DNA of 38,513 bases from Chitinophagaceae bacterium (GCA_028288365.1 JAQBNU010000003.1:1-38513), one strand, 5' to 3'. Numbered from the stretch's first letter, positions 28,299 to 37,199 are shown. Made by a program: numbers and translations. The notes: generated from the letters alone by a model not told the origin.

Positions 28299-29714
28299 TT
28301 ATTCTACTACTCCTAATTTCAGGCTGTTCGCACGGATGGTATTGGCCATAGGCATACCAGCTGTAGTGACATAAACATCACCTGTCTGAAGCTTTCCTGC
28401 TTTTACCAGTTGATTCTTTACTTCTTCAATGGTATCATCAGTAGAAGTAAATTGATCGAAATAGAAACCTTTCACACCCCAAAGTAAATTCAACTGTGTC
28501 AACTTCACGCGATCAGAAGTAACAAGGAATACATCTGCCTTAGGTCTGTGTGCAGAAATACGGAAAGCCGAATAACCTGTCTGACTCAAACCTATGATGG
28601 CTTTAGCTTTTGTGCCATGTGCCAAGTCACAAGCGGTATGAATAACATTATCGGTATAAGTAGATTCGTCTTCAGCAGGCACTTTATTATAAATCTGATC
28701 CGCGTCTTTTTCTATCGACATACAGATACGAGACATGCTTTGTACGGTCAACACCGGATAATTTCCTGAAGCCGTTTCAGCACTCAACATCACCGCATCA
28801 GCACCGTCAATGATCGCATTGGCTACGTCATTGGCTTCTGCTCTTGTAGGGCGAGGATTGCTGATCATGCTTTCCATCATTTGTGTGGCTACGATCACCG
28901 GTTTGCAAGCCAGGTTTGATTTTCTAACAATCATTTTCTGGATCATCGGTACATCTTCCATTTGCAATTCTACTCCAAGATCACCGCGGGCTACCATGAC
29001 AGCATCTGTTTCTCTGATGATGGCATCGATGTCTTCTACTGCTTCTGGTTTTTCAATCTTAGCGATTACTCCTATGTCTTTACCTGATTTGGCAATGATG
29101 GCTTTGATGTCAATCATATCAGATGCTCGTCGTACGAAAGACAAAGCGATCCAATCCACGCCCATCTCAATACCAAAGGCCAAGTCTTCCTTGTCTTTTT
29201 CAGTCAAAGAAGGTTCGGATACATCGGTATTCGGAAGGTTGATGCCTTTACGTGATTTCAAGGTACCACCATAAATCACCATCGCTTCTACTTCCTTACC
29301 GGAGGATTGCAATACTTTCAATTCCAAATTACCATCGTCAATAAGAATGGTATCACCTGGTTTCACGTCTGTAGTAAGCGCCTGATAAGAAGTACTGATC
29401 TTGTGTTTGGTACCGATCATCTTCTCACTGGTGATGATGATTTTTTCACCGGCTACTAATTCTACTCCGTTATTTTCAATTTCATTTGTTCTGATTTTAG
29501 GTCCTTGCAAATCCTGAAGGATACTAATGTTCGTGCCGTGTTCGGCGTTCAGTTCTCGTATATACTGTATAACCATGCGATGAACATCGTGACTGCCATG
29601 CGAAAAGTTCAATCTGAATACATTCACTCCTGCTTGTATCAACTCCCAAAGTTTCTCTTTAGTATTACATGCCGGTCCAACTGTTGCAACAATTTTAGTT
29701 TTCTTATTTACCAT
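28299..29714 (-). CDS. pyk: Pyruvate kinase
   Basis: Converts phosphoenolpyruvate and ADP to pyruvate and ATP. It has 471 residues from the ATG at 29714. Motifs: KIVATVGPAC, VFRLNFSHG, LQDLQGPKIR, the active-site Lys region VIAKIEKPEA, VMVARGDLGVE, VATQMMESMI and PTRAEANDVANAIIDGADAVMLSAETA. The C-terminal allosteric domain is present. The frame could start at a TTG nine bases earlier, but ATG 29714 sits one base after the stop of the upstream gene and is preferred. Confidence 0.97.
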   Translation of the reverse strand: MVNKKTKIVATVGPACNTKEKLWELIQAGVNVFRLNFSHGSHDVHRMVIQYIRELNAEHGTNISILQDLQGPKIRTNEIENNGVELVAGEKIIITSEKMIGTKHKISTSYQALTTDVKPGDTILIDDGNLELKVLQSSGKEVEAMVIYGGTLKSRKGINLPNTDVSEPSLTEKDKEDLAFGIEMGVDWIALSFVRRASDMIDIKAIIAKSGKDIGVIAKIEKPEAVEDIDAIIRETDAVMVARGDLGVELQMEDVPMIQKMIVRKSNLACKPVIVATQMMESMISNPRPTRAEANDVANAIIDGADAVMLSAETASGNYPVLTVQSMSRICMSIEKDADQIYNKVPAEDESTYTDNVIHTACDLAHGTKAKAIIGLSQTGYSAFRISAHRPKADVFLVTSDRVKLTQLNLLWGVKGFYFDQFTSTDDTIEEVKNQLVKAGKLQTGDVYVTTAGMPMANTIRANSLKLGVVE

Positions 29715-29715
29715 G

Positions 29716-30147
29716 TTATTCAAAAATTAAATTCTCTTTTGATTGTAAGCTATTGATATCTATTTGTTGTATTAATTGTACGATTGGAATAGAAGCCACT
29801 TTTTCTGTCCAGTGATTCAATTCATATAATTCTGCCGGATCTTTCACCATCAACAAATAATCGTACTGTTGTAACTCCGGTAATAGAAACGGCTTGGCAA
29901 AGTTAGCATATTCACTGCATTTATTTCTAATAAGGTGAATAGAAGAATGAGTTGTCTTGAAGCTGTAATTAGAAACAGACAATGATTTGCCTTTTAAAAA
30001 ATCGATGGATATGTCTTCATCTTTCTGTAAGTCAATGCATAGTGCTTTATTGAACCACCAGGCAAGCTTGTACTCCTTCGCAGAAGAGATTACAGCAAAT
30101 AGCTCGAAATCAAAATCCAACTCTACTATAAACCCTTCGTTTTTCAT
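29716..30147 (-). CDS. IPExxxVDY family protein
   Basis: A 143-residue protein specific to Bacteroidota, of unknown function, typically found beside pyruvate kinase. The family motif appears here as LPELQQYDYLLMV (residues about 88-100), with Leu for Ile and Tyr for Val. The N-terminal block ELDFDFELFAVISSAKEYKLAWWFNKAL also fits. It is the first gene of the four-gene minus-strand operon (this gene, pyk, M42 peptidase, yebC-like). Its TAA stop is separated from the pyk ATG by one base, so coupled translation is likely. Confidence 0.85.
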   Translation of the reverse strand: MKNEGFIVELDFDFELFAVISSAKEYKLAWWFNKALCIDLQKDEDISIDFLKGKSLSVSNYSFKTTHSSIHLIRNKCSEYANFAKPFLLPELQQYDYLLMVKDPAELYELNHWTEKVASIPIVQLIQQIDINSLQSKENLIFE

Positions 30148-30170
30148 ACATAAAGCCCTATTATAGGGAC

Positions 30171-30202
30171 GAAATATAGGATTAATTAACCCTAATTTAC
30201 AA
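30171..30202 (-). promoter_or_regulatory. Promoter of the IPExxxVDY-pyk operon
   Basis: On the minus strand, TTG (30202-30200), a 21-base spacer, then TATATTTC (30178-30171), one mismatch from TAnnTTTG. A CCCTATTATAGGG palindrome at 30156-30168 lies near the expected transcription start and could be an operator. Confidence 0.6.
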
Positions 30203-30240
30203 GAATGTGCATAACTGTTAAAAGATATAATCGATTTTCA

Positions 30241-30271
30241 TTGACAAAAATGCCTTAAATAATTTCCTTTG
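30241..30271 (+). promoter_or_regulatory. Promoter of acpP-fabF-rnc
   Basis: TTG at 30241-30243, a 20-base spacer, then TTCCTTTG at 30264-30271, a near match to the -7 TAnnTTTG box. The start codon of acpP is 28 bases further on. Spacing fits Bacteroidota promoters. Confidence 0.5.
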
Positions 30272-30299
30272 CAATCGGTTATACTAAAACATTAGAACA

Positions 30300-30536
30300 A
30301 TGTCTGAAATTTCACAAAAAGTAAAAAGTATCATCGTCGACAAATTGGGCGTTGAAGAATCAGAAGTAACTCCTGAGGCAAGTTTCACTAACGACCTAGG
30401 TGCTGACTCTCTTGACACGGTTGAATTGATCATGGAATTTGAAAAAGAATTTAACATTTCTATCCCTGATGAGCAGGCAGAAAACATCACTACTGTAGGT
30501 CAAGCAATCGCTTACCTGGAACAACACGTTAAATAA
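30300..30536 (+). CDS. acpP: Acyl carrier protein
   Basis: A 78-residue ACP carrying growing fatty acids on a phosphopantetheine arm. The attachment site is Ser37 in [16 protein letters not shown]. The helix II region and the closing [12 protein letters not shown] are standard. It is followed by fabF after 29 bases and then rnc, the usual arrangement in this phylum. Confidence 0.98.
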   Translation: MSEISQKVKSIIVDKLGVEESEVTPEASFTNDLGADSLDTVELIMEFEKEFNISIPDEQAENITTVGQAIAYLEQHVK

Positions 30537-30565
30537 ATCCAATTTTAGAGGATACTCTCCCTTTT

Positions 30566-31816
30566 ATGTCTTTAAAAAGAGTTGTGGTTACGGGGCTAGG
30601 AGCACTTACTCCTATAGGCAATACTTTAACTGAGTATTGGAATTCGTTAGAAAATGGAGTAAGTGGTGCGGCCCCGATTACAAAATTCGATCCCGCTAAA
30701 TTCAAAACTAAGTTTGCTTGTGAGCTGAAAGGTTTCAATGTGGAGGACTTTATCGATAGAAAAGAAGCCCGCAAGATGGATCCTTTTACTCAGTATGCTG
30801 TAGTTTGCGCTGAACAAGCTGTAAACGACGCAGGCATATCTAAAGACAACATAGATGTTGACAGGGTCGGCGTAATATGGGGAGCAGGAATTGGTGGTCT
30901 TAAGACCTTTCATGATGAACTGATGGGATTTGCAGCGGGAGATGGTACTCCTCGTTTCAATCCTTTTTTTATACCCAAGATGATCATCGATATCAGCGCC
31001 GGGTATATTTCTATGCGTCATGGATTTAGAGGACCAAATTTTTCAACCGTTTCAGCATGTGCTTCTTCATCGAATGCCATTGTTGATTCGTTCAACTACA
31101 TCAGACTTGGCATCGCTGACATCATCGTTACTGGTGGTTCGGAAGCTGCCATTGTAGAATCTGGTATGGGGGGTTTCAATGCCTTGAAAGCGCTTTCGGA
31201 ACGAAATGATTCTCCGGAAACTGCTTCTCGTCCTTTTGACAAAGACAGAGATGGCTTTGTTATGGGAGAAGGTGCCGGTGCTCTTATATTAGAAGAATAC
31301 GAACATGCCAAAGCTCGTGGTGCAAAAATCTACGCTGAAGTAATCGGCGGCGGACTTTCTGCAGACGCTTATCACCTGACAGCTCCGCATCCTGAAGGAT
31401 TAGGTGCAAAGAATGTGATGTTGAATGCCTTGAGAGACGCTAAGATCAAACCGGAAGATGTGGATTACATCAACGTTCACGGTACTTCCACACCGCTTGG
31501 TGATATTGGAGAGATCAAGGCCATTCAAAATGTATTCGGTGAACATGCGTATAAGCTGAACATCAGTTCAACAAAATCAATGACAGGCCACTTGCTGGGA
31601 GCTGCTGGTGCAATCGAAGCAATCGCTTCCATCTTGGCTCTTCAAAAAGGCATCATCCCTCCTACCATTAATCACTTCACAGACGACGAAGCTTTTGATC
31701 CTCGTCTGAATCTGACATTTAATAAAGCTCAGAAAAAAGAAGTGAAGATTGCCATGAGCAACACCTTCGGATTCGGAGGTCACAATTGTTCCGTCATTTT
31801 ACGAAAAGTAGATTAA
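30566..31816 (+). CDS. fabF: Beta-ketoacyl-ACP synthase II
   Basis: The elongating condensing enzyme of fatty acid synthesis. It has 416 residues with catalytic Cys165 in VSACASSSNAI, His305 in VHGTSTPLGD, Lys337 in SSTKSMTGH and His342. The closing NTFGFGGHNCSVIL is typical. It is the second gene of acpP-fabF-rnc, with rnc starting 3 bases after the stop. Confidence 0.98.
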   Translation: MSLKRVVVTGLGALTPIGNTLTEYWNSLENGVSGAAPITKFDPAKFKTKFACELKGFNVEDFIDRKEARKMDPFTQYAVVCAEQAVNDAGISKDNIDVDRVGVIWGAGIGGLKTFHDELMGFAAGDGTPRFNPFFIPKMIIDISAGYISMRHGFRGPNFSTVSACASSSNAIVDSFNYIRLGIADIIVTGGSEAAIVESGMGGFNALKALSERNDSPETASRPFDKDRDGFVMGEGAGALILEEYEHAKARGAKIYAEVIGGGLSADAYHLTAPHPEGLGAKNVMLNALRDAKIKPEDVDYINVHGTSTPLGDIGEIKAIQNVFGEHAYKLNISSTKSMTGHLLGAAGAIEAIASILALQKGIIPPTINHFTDDEAFDPRLNLTFNKAQKKEVKIAMSNTFGFGGHNCSVILRKVD

Positions 31817-31819
31817 CTC

Positions 31820-32569
31820 TTGGGTATTGTAAGGCAAATTATCGGATTTTCGCGATTGTATCTTTCACCCGCGAAGAAACGGAAATTGTCTAGAAGTATA
31901 TACAATCTCACAGGTGTTGTACCCTACAATCTTGCGCCCTATCGCATGGCGCTCATTCATTCATCAGCGGCCATTACCAATAACTCAGGCGAAAAAGATA
32001 CCTACGAAAGACTGGAGTTCTTAGGGGATGCCATATTAGGAGCTATTACTGCCAATTTTTTATTCAAGAAGTATCCTTTCAAAGACGAAGGTTTCCTTAC
32101 TGAAATCAGATCACGCATCGTCAATAGAGAATCGTTGAACCAAATAGGCCGAAAGATAGGCTTAGATCAATTGATTATCTTCAATGGTAAATCCACTTCT
32201 TTTTCTCATAAGTCAATCTATGGTGATGCGCTGGAAGCCATGGTGGGTGCAGTATACCTCGACAAAGGTTACGACGAATGCCAACATTTCGTATTGAAAC
32301 GCATCCTCTATCCTCACTTCAACCTAGAAGAACTGATTCAGAACACTCGCAACTTCAAAAGCTTATTGCTGGAATGGTGTCAGAAACAAAATCGCAAACT
32401 GGTCTTTCATATCATCAACGAGAGCGGAGATAAATTTCATAAAGAATTTACCGCTCAGGTGATCATCAACGACGAAGTAATAGGAACGGGAAAAGGATTC
32501 AGTAAGAAAAAAGCGGAGCAAGCTGCTGCCGAAGACGCTTGTACGGTACTGAAGATCGCTAGTAACTAG
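31820..32569 (+). CDS. rnc: Ribonuclease III
   Basis: A double-strand-specific endoribonuclease of 249 residues. RNase III domain: signature YERLEFLGDAILGAITA with the catalytic acidic residues, and GDALEAMVGAVYLDKGY. The C-terminal double-stranded RNA-binding domain covers about 185-247 (GTGKGFSKKKAEQAAAEDACTVL). The start is TTG, 3 bases after fabF. No in-frame ATG precedes the conserved RMALIHSSA, and the N-terminal extension is normal for Bacteroidota, so TTG is accepted. It is convergent with the sensor gene at 32578. Confidence 0.95.
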   Translation: MGIVRQIIGFSRLYLSPAKKRKLSRSIYNLTGVVPYNLAPYRMALIHSSAAITNNSGEKDTYERLEFLGDAILGAITANFLFKKYPFKDEGFLTEIRSRIVNRESLNQIGRKIGLDQLIIFNGKSTSFSHKSIYGDALEAMVGAVYLDKGYDECQHFVLKRILYPHFNLEELIQNTRNFKSLLLEWCQKQNRKLVFHIINESGDKFHKEFTAQVIINDEVIGTGKGFSKKKAEQAAAEDACTVLKIASN

Positions 32570-32577
32570 TTTTAAAA

Positions 32578-34437
32578 TTACTGAATGATTTGTTCCCAGG
32601 AAGTCAATTTTACTTTTGCTTTTCGTTTCGCTTCTTTGGTTTCCTGTACTTTCTTTCTGAATGCCCACACCGTAGCAGTACGTATGCTCACCAGCTGTGA
32701 CAATTCTTCCACAGTAATTTTATCTGTATCGTTAAACGTACGATACGTGATATAAAAAGCTTTATTGATTGGGAATTTAATTCCTTGAAACAACGTGTTA
32801 GCAGTCACCGATTCATTATACCTGCACTTTTTACACTTTCTCGCAAAAAGCTTATCACTCGCCATGTATGTGTGATTGCCGCATTTGGAACAGACAAAAC
32901 CTGACTCCCATTTCAACTCTTCTAAAAAACGATAACAAGAGGATTCATCCGGAAAAATTTCTTTGAACTCATCCATTGAAACCTCCTGCAACAAAATACG
33001 TGACTTGGTTTCTTCTACAACTTGTTTCTTCAACTGCCAGTTGTCTACGTCCAGCTTGATGTTCATCTCATTGAGCTTATTGGTCATCAATTGCAGTTGT
33101 TCGTTTTTATACGCAAGCTCCAGCGACTGTTGCTCCAATTGGTGTGTTCGTTCTTTTACTTTCTTCTCCAGCTCCCTGTTGATGCTGTCTTTCAGCTTTT
33201 CCTGTACAGTCAACGAATCGATCAAAAGATTTTGAGTTTCTTCTTTATCTCGTTTTATCAATTTCAATTTATCTGCTAAAGCATAAGAGAAAAGCATCAC
33301 CTCCACCACAAAAGCAAAATTGAACGTATAAAAGGTATAAATATTGGAAGGAAGTATATTCAGTTTTCTCAACAGAAATACGGTAAGACTGACCAGTATA
33401 AAAGAAGAGCCTATAATAAAAAACCGGGTAAATAATTTTCCTCTTCTATAGAGGGTAATCGCAATACTATATAAAATTAGAAAAGGAATATAAAAGAGAA
33501 AGGTGCTGACTTTATAAAAAATATTCAAGCCGATCAATGCACACACAAAGGCCAGTGCTGTCGATGCAAAACAAGTATAGATGAGTGTCCGGAATTCTTT
33601 TTTTATTTCAAGAAATGAAATGGAATACAAGGTGTAACTAAATGTCAACAAAGGCGGTGACAACACAAAGCAGTAATGGTTCAACACGGGCCAATCCGGC
33701 CAAAATAGTTGAAACAAGATCGTATCTTCGCCTCCCGTGTACAAGGCACAACAGAAGACATACAACACATAATAAACGTAAACATGTTCTCTTGTAGAAG
33801 TATATATGAACAGATTATAAATGGCCATGATAAACAAAATGCCATAGAATAATCCCAACCAATAATATTCTGGAAGGAAATAAGAAAGCAGATAAGCATC
33901 GGATACGATCATTGTCAAAAAAGAGGACTCATACTTCGACTCTAACCTGGCATAAAACCATTGTGTCTCTCCATAAGGAATAGACAGATCATACAACACA
34001 TTTTTATAATGGTATTCTCTTTGCGATATCGGTAAGTCAAAGCCTACTGCAGGATACACAATGGTCTTACCCGAAGGCAAGATCGAAAACAACTGGATGT
34101 TGGAATTATGTGCATCGGGAAATTCCAAAAAACGTTTGTGCGAATCGTTGGCATTATTTTCAACAGGAAAACGAATCCACAATACTTCATTCGGATGATT
34201 GATGATAAAAGGATTTGATTGTTCTAGCTTTTGCCAGCCCCTCTTATGTTTGATCTCTTCTATGGAAGCCTTTGAAGACGCACCTTCCAGCTTTTCAAAA
34301 CACGCCTCATTAAAAAATAACATTTCCGAATTCGTAGTATAAGAACAGGTAAATGTAGAGTCTGCAGCTCTAGACACGGGAGCCGTGTATAAGAGCTGAA
34401 ACAAAAAAACAAACAAAATTATGAGCCTTTTCCTCAT
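32578..34437 (-). CDS. 7TMR-DISM membrane sensor fused to IS1595-type transposase zinc ribbon
   Basis: A 619-residue fusion. In order: signal peptide (1-25); extracellular 7TMR-DISMED2-like domain (about 30-175) with VLWIRFPVEN and FYARLESKYESS; 7TM region (about 188-390); cytoplasmic coiled coil (390-485; KVKERTHQLEQQSLELAYKNEQL). The C-terminal part (488-605) matches the Zn_Tnp_IS1595 type: FPDESSCYRFLEELKW, Cys516/Cys519 (CSKC), Cys535/Cys538 (CKKC), YNESVTANTLFQGIKFPINKAFY, then a likely helix-turn-helix VEELSQLVSIRTATVWAFRKKV. The RNase H-like transposase domain is absent, as are HisKA, HATPase and GGDEF. Inference: a membrane-bound one-component regulator that binds DNA through the ribbon/HTH. 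Both parts are in one uninterrupted frame. Alternatively the ribbon binds protein. Confidence 0.85.
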   Translation of the reverse strand: MRKRLIILFVFLFQLLYTAPVSRAADSTFTCSYTTNSEMLFFNEACFEKLEGASSKASIEEIKHKRGWQKLEQSNPFIINHPNEVLWIRFPVENNANDSHKRFLEFPDAHNSNIQLFSILPSGKTIVYPAVGFDLPISQREYHYKNVLYDLSIPYGETQWFYARLESKYESSFLTMIVSDAYLLSYFLPEYYWLGLFYGILFIMAIYNLFIYTSTREHVYVYYVLYVFCCALYTGGEDTILFQLFWPDWPVLNHYCFVLSPPLLTFSYTLYSISFLEIKKEFRTLIYTCFASTALAFVCALIGLNIFYKVSTFLFYIPFLILYSIAITLYRRGKLFTRFFIIGSSFILVSLTVFLLRKLNILPSNIYTFYTFNFAFVVEVMLFSYALADKLKLIKRDKEETQNLLIDSLTVQEKLKDSINRELEKKVKERTHQLEQQSLELAYKNEQLQLMTNKLNEMNIKLDVDNWQLKKQVVEETKSRILLQEVSMDEFKEIFPDESSCYRFLEELKWESGFVCSKCGNHTYMASDKLFARKCKKCRYNESVTANTLFQGIKFPINKAFYITYRTFNDTDKITVEELSQLVSIRTATVWAFRKKVQETKEAKRKAKVKLTSWEQIIQ

Positions 34438-34526
34438 GCTAAAAAGAAAGAGAGAAACCTTAGGTTAAAAATAGCGGATAAAGATAAACTCATCTGTTTT
34501 GAATATACTTAAAAAATGAAACGTTA

Positions 34527-34560
34527 CAAAAAAAGAGGTTCCCTATACAGAGAACCTCTT
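34527..34560 (-). terminator. Intrinsic terminator of the ECF sigma operon
   Basis: On the minus strand, AAGAGGTTC and GAACCTCTT form a 9-bp stem with a 10-base loop, followed by a run of T. It lies 23 bases after the stop of the last gene of the operon. Confidence 0.92.
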
Positions 34561-34582
34561 CATGAGTGATGCAGGCAAACGG

Positions 34583-34822
34583 TTAAACAAACAACAGTTC
34601 CAATTCGTTAATGTTTGTTTTTTCCCAAAGCTCTACAGACAATACTTCTAAACCCATAAGATGGTCTTCGCGATGGAGGTAAAACAAATCAGTAAATATT
34701 TCACCTAAATCATCTGTAACGCTGATCAGGCTGAGCTCTTCATTAAACTGCTGATGAGAAAACTCACCGTGAGCATCCAATGCGGTCTTGAGCTTGTAAG
34801 TGACTTTATACGTATAGCCCAT
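34583..34822 (-). CDS. Small soluble protein of unknown function, third gene of the ECF operon
   Basis: About 79 residues from ATG 34822 (GYTYKVTYKLKTALDAHGEF). The frame is open 15 codons further upstream, but that would overlap the preceding gene. ATG 34822 follows that gene's stop by 4 bases. The protein is acidic at the C-terminus (LWEKTNINELELLFV), with no signal or membrane segment. No family was recognised. Its position in the operon suggests it is made together with the sigma factor and the small membrane protein. Confidence 0.65.
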   Translation of the reverse strand: MGYTYKVTYKLKTALDAHGEFSHQQFNEELSLISVTDDLGEIFTDLFYLHREDHLMGLEVLSVELWEKTNINELELLFV

Positions 34823-34826
34823 CGCC

Positions 34827-35204
34827 TTATTCTGATTTAGTTTCCGGAGATTGTTTTTTCTCATCACCCCACCAACAGTTCTTCCACTTATCTTTCATCT
34901 GCTCTCTTTCTTCAAGTGTCATGCCGGCCATTTTCTCTTCCCACTTATGTCTCATTTTATTCTTCCAGAAGCCACCAGGCCCTCCTCCACATTTGCCACA
35001 ATGTCCGCGGCCTTTACCTAAACCGAATATGATTTTAGACAATAGCAACAGACCTGCTGCATGGCAGAAGTCAAGCGATGGTCCGTGAAACAGATCCGGC
35101 ACCAGCCAGTTCCATAAGGACATGAACACGAAGATCAAAAGTGACAGAGCAGCCACTGCGAATATCGGTATGAGTATAAATTTTGCTAAACGACCCTTTT
35201 TCAT
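34827..35204 (-). CDS. Small membrane protein, second gene of the ECF operon (possible sigma-factor partner)
   Basis: A 125-residue protein with two hydrophobic helices (FILIPIFAVAALSLLIFVFMSLWNWLV and FCHAAGLLLLSKIIFGLG), then a Gly/Cys/His-rich turn GRGHCGKCGGGPGG that could bind metal, and a charged tail MAGMTLEEREQMKDKWKN resembling a Spy/CpxP-like segment. It lies 11 bases after the sigma factor. Genes in this place often encode anti-sigma factors or sigma regulators. No known anti-sigma domain is seen, so that role is inference. Confidence 0.75.
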   Translation of the reverse strand: MKKGRLAKFILIPIFAVAALSLLIFVFMSLWNWLVPDLFHGPSLDFCHAAGLLLLSKIIFGLGKGRGHCGKCGGGPGGFWKNKMRHKWEEKMAGMTLEEREQMKDKWKNCWWGDEKKQSPETKSE

Positions 35205-35215
35205 AATGATATAGT

Positions 35216-35797
35216 TTAATAATCTAGTTCTTTGTATAAATGCTGAAGACGTTTTCTCAAATGCAATACAGCATAACGCTTTCTTGAAATCAATGTATTG
35301 ACAGTTACACCTGTCATTTCTGAAATTTCCTTAAATCCTTTTTCTTCAAACTCATTCCATACAAACACAGCCTTCTGTTCTTCAGGTAATTCATCTAAAG
35401 CCTCCATCACGGCGTCCCATATGACAGACTTTAAGAGTACATCTTCCGGAGTATTACCTAAAGCAGGAATGATATTGCCGACTGATAATTGATCGTCATC
35501 GCCTGATCCGTTAAGATGCGCGCCTCTGCTGAACGGTTCAGGTTTTTTCTTTCGGTACCAATCGGTAATCTTGTTTCTAGCAACGGCATACATCCACGAT
35601 GTCACTTTATCCAATGAACCAATCATATCGTACCCACTGGCTAACTGAAAGAAGACATCCTGCAGAATATCTTCCGCGTCATCTTTGTCAGATACCCGTT
35701 GTTTGATAAAATTGAGCAGCTTGCCACGGTCTTTGCGGACAGCTTCTTCAATCCTATCCCTTTTTACTTCGGCCATGCTAAGGTTGATTGCATCCAT
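35216..35797 (-). CDS. ECF-type RNA polymerase sigma factor
   Basis: A 193-residue sigma-70 family member with only regions 2 and 4. Region 2: LLNFIKQRVSDKDDAEDILQDVFFQLASGY, then SWMYAVARNKITDWYRKKK. Region 4: LDELPEEQKAVFVWNEFEEKGFKEISEMTGVTVNTLISRKRYAVLHLRKRL. First gene of a three-gene operon with terminator. A CCATATTGATATGG inverted repeat covers the start codon and could limit translation. The stimulus is unknown. Confidence 0.93.
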   Translation of the reverse strand: MDAINLSMAEVKRDRIEEAVRKDRGKLLNFIKQRVSDKDDAEDILQDVFFQLASGYDMIGSLDKVTSWMYAVARNKITDWYRKKKPEPFSRGAHLNGSGDDDQLSVGNIIPALGNTPEDVLLKSVIWDAVMEALDELPEEQKAVFVWNEFEEKGFKEISEMTGVTVNTLISRKRYAVLHLRKRLQHLYKELDY

Positions 35798-35973
35798 ATC
35801 AATATGGACGATTAGTGTGATGGAATATTTTAAACGCTCAATTCTTTTTTCTACTTATTTGAATAAACGAAATAATAACCCCTGTTTTAGTCAAATCCAG
35901 TGAAAAGATCCTTTCCCTAAATATAATTTTCTATTTTCGTATTCCAAGCCCGCATAAAATTCCTTTTATATAC

Positions 35974-36423
35974 ATGAAATGGATCTTTGATCAACGTTAT
36001 CCTCTTATTGTTATATGCTGCTTAAGCTTACTAACAATTGGAGCGCTGAGTCTTGTCATTCGTTATAATCCCGAATCAATGATAGAAGGACAATGGAAAG
36101 AAACCGCCTGGTCCTATGAGAAGATTGACACGCGCGATTTTGTCTACCACGATATCAAACTCCTTCGCAAGCATACCGCCGAATCATGGAAGTTCATGAC
36201 TAACCATCAACTTTACTTTTATAATGGACATGATATCATTGCTAAAGCAAAATGGAAGATGAAAGGTCGTGGTCATATTTTGCAACTTCTTTATGAAGAC
36301 GGTACAACTGAAACATACGACATCAAGGAATTGAACAAAGATGAACTTGTTTTGAATTTTGACATCGGTATGGAATCCAGAGGAATTGCCCGTTTAGTAT
36401 TTAACAAGGTCGACCGTCCATAA
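35974..36423 (+). CDS. Membrane-anchored lipocalin-like protein of unknown function
   Basis: A 149-residue protein with one N-terminal membrane helix (PLIVICCLSLLTIGALSLVI) and an extracytoplasmic beta-rich part starting IEGQWKETAWSYEK. The opening strand and the alternating pattern (WKFMTNHQLYFYNG, KWKMKGRGHILQLLYEDGT, YDIKELNKDELVLNFD) resemble small lipocalin-like domains. No catalytic residues are apparent. The YoaK-family gene follows after 8 bases. Confidence 0.7.
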   Translation: MKWIFDQRYPLIVICCLSLLTIGALSLVIRYNPESMIEGQWKETAWSYEKIDTRDFVYHDIKLLRKHTAESWKFMTNHQLYFYNGHDIIAKAKWKMKGRGHILQLLYEDGTTETYDIKELNKDELVLNFDIGMESRGIARLVFNKVDRP

Positions 36424-36431
36424 CAATAACT

Positions 36432-37157
36432 ATGCTCTATACACAGAATGTAAACAGGAAATTAAACAACAATCTGCTGCTCGGAGCTTCTACTGCAGCG
36501 GCGGCGGCAATGGTCAACGTAGCGGGTGTCATGGTATTTTTTGCATATACGTCCAATATAACGGGACATGTAGCAACCTTAGCACAAGAAGTAGTAAAAG
36601 GACATTGGTATCAAACAGGAATCGTTTTCATCTGGCTCATGATGTTTTTCGGAGGATCCTTTGTCGCGCAATTACTCATCACCGGATTTCAAAAAAAAGG
36701 CGCTTTCATTTCCCATGCTGCTCCGATCATTTTGGAAACACTTTCCTTGTTATTTATAGGTATTTATGGACATCTCTATTACCATGAAAGCCTAAAGGAG
36801 ACCGAAATACTGGTCGCTTCTCTGCTCTTCTGTATGGGCCTTCAAAATGGGATGGTAGCCATCCTATCAGGTAACCAAGTAAAGACCACTCACCTTACTG
36901 GTCTCATCACTGATCTGGGCAGAGAGGTGGGGGCTTCCTTCTTCTTAAAATATCGTACACCTCAATTGAAAGAAAAACTAAAGCTTCATGTCACGATATT
37001 AGCCTTCTATTTTATCGGTGGGGTATTAGGAGGCTACCTTTTTCTATCCTATGACTTTCAAGTATTCTATGTAGTAGTCGCCCTACTTACTGCGGTCTTG
37101 TATTTTCACTTAAAAAGCTTGCTTATAGATAAACCATTAGATGATCAATTGGACTGA
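36432..37157 (+). CDS. YoaK family (DUF1275) membrane protein
   Basis: A 241-residue protein with about six membrane helices. Family features: NLLLGASTAAAAAMVNVAGVMVFFAYTSNITGHVATLA near the N-terminus, VASLLFCMGLQNGMVAI, and THLTGLITDLGREVG. The function of DUF1275 is unknown; transport has been suggested. It lies 8 bases after the lipocalin-like gene, so the two are probably co-transcribed. It is convergent with the sigma factor gene. Confidence 0.9.
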   Translation: MLYTQNVNRKLNNNLLLGASTAAAAAMVNVAGVMVFFAYTSNITGHVATLAQEVVKGHWYQTGIVFIWLMMFFGGSFVAQLLITGFQKKGAFISHAAPIILETLSLLFIGIYGHLYYHESLKETEILVASLLFCMGLQNGMVAILSGNQVKTTHLTGLITDLGREVGASFFLKYRTPQLKEKLKLHVTILAFYFIGGVLGGYLFLSYDFQVFYVVVALLTAVLYFHLKSLLIDKPLDDQLD

Positions 37158-37199
37158 CTCATCATTCTTCTTGTAAACAACCATAAGGTCCCTATAAAC

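Noticed and set aside
28810-29274. 154-codon antisense ORF within pyruvate kinase
   Set aside because: Lies wholly opposite conserved pyk codons; low-complexity Ser/Met/Ile composition typical of antisense frames.
32578-33120. An intact IS1595 insertion sequence at the end of the sensor gene
   Set aside because: Only the zinc ribbon and helical part are present, fused in frame. There is no catalytic domain and no visible terminal inverted repeats.
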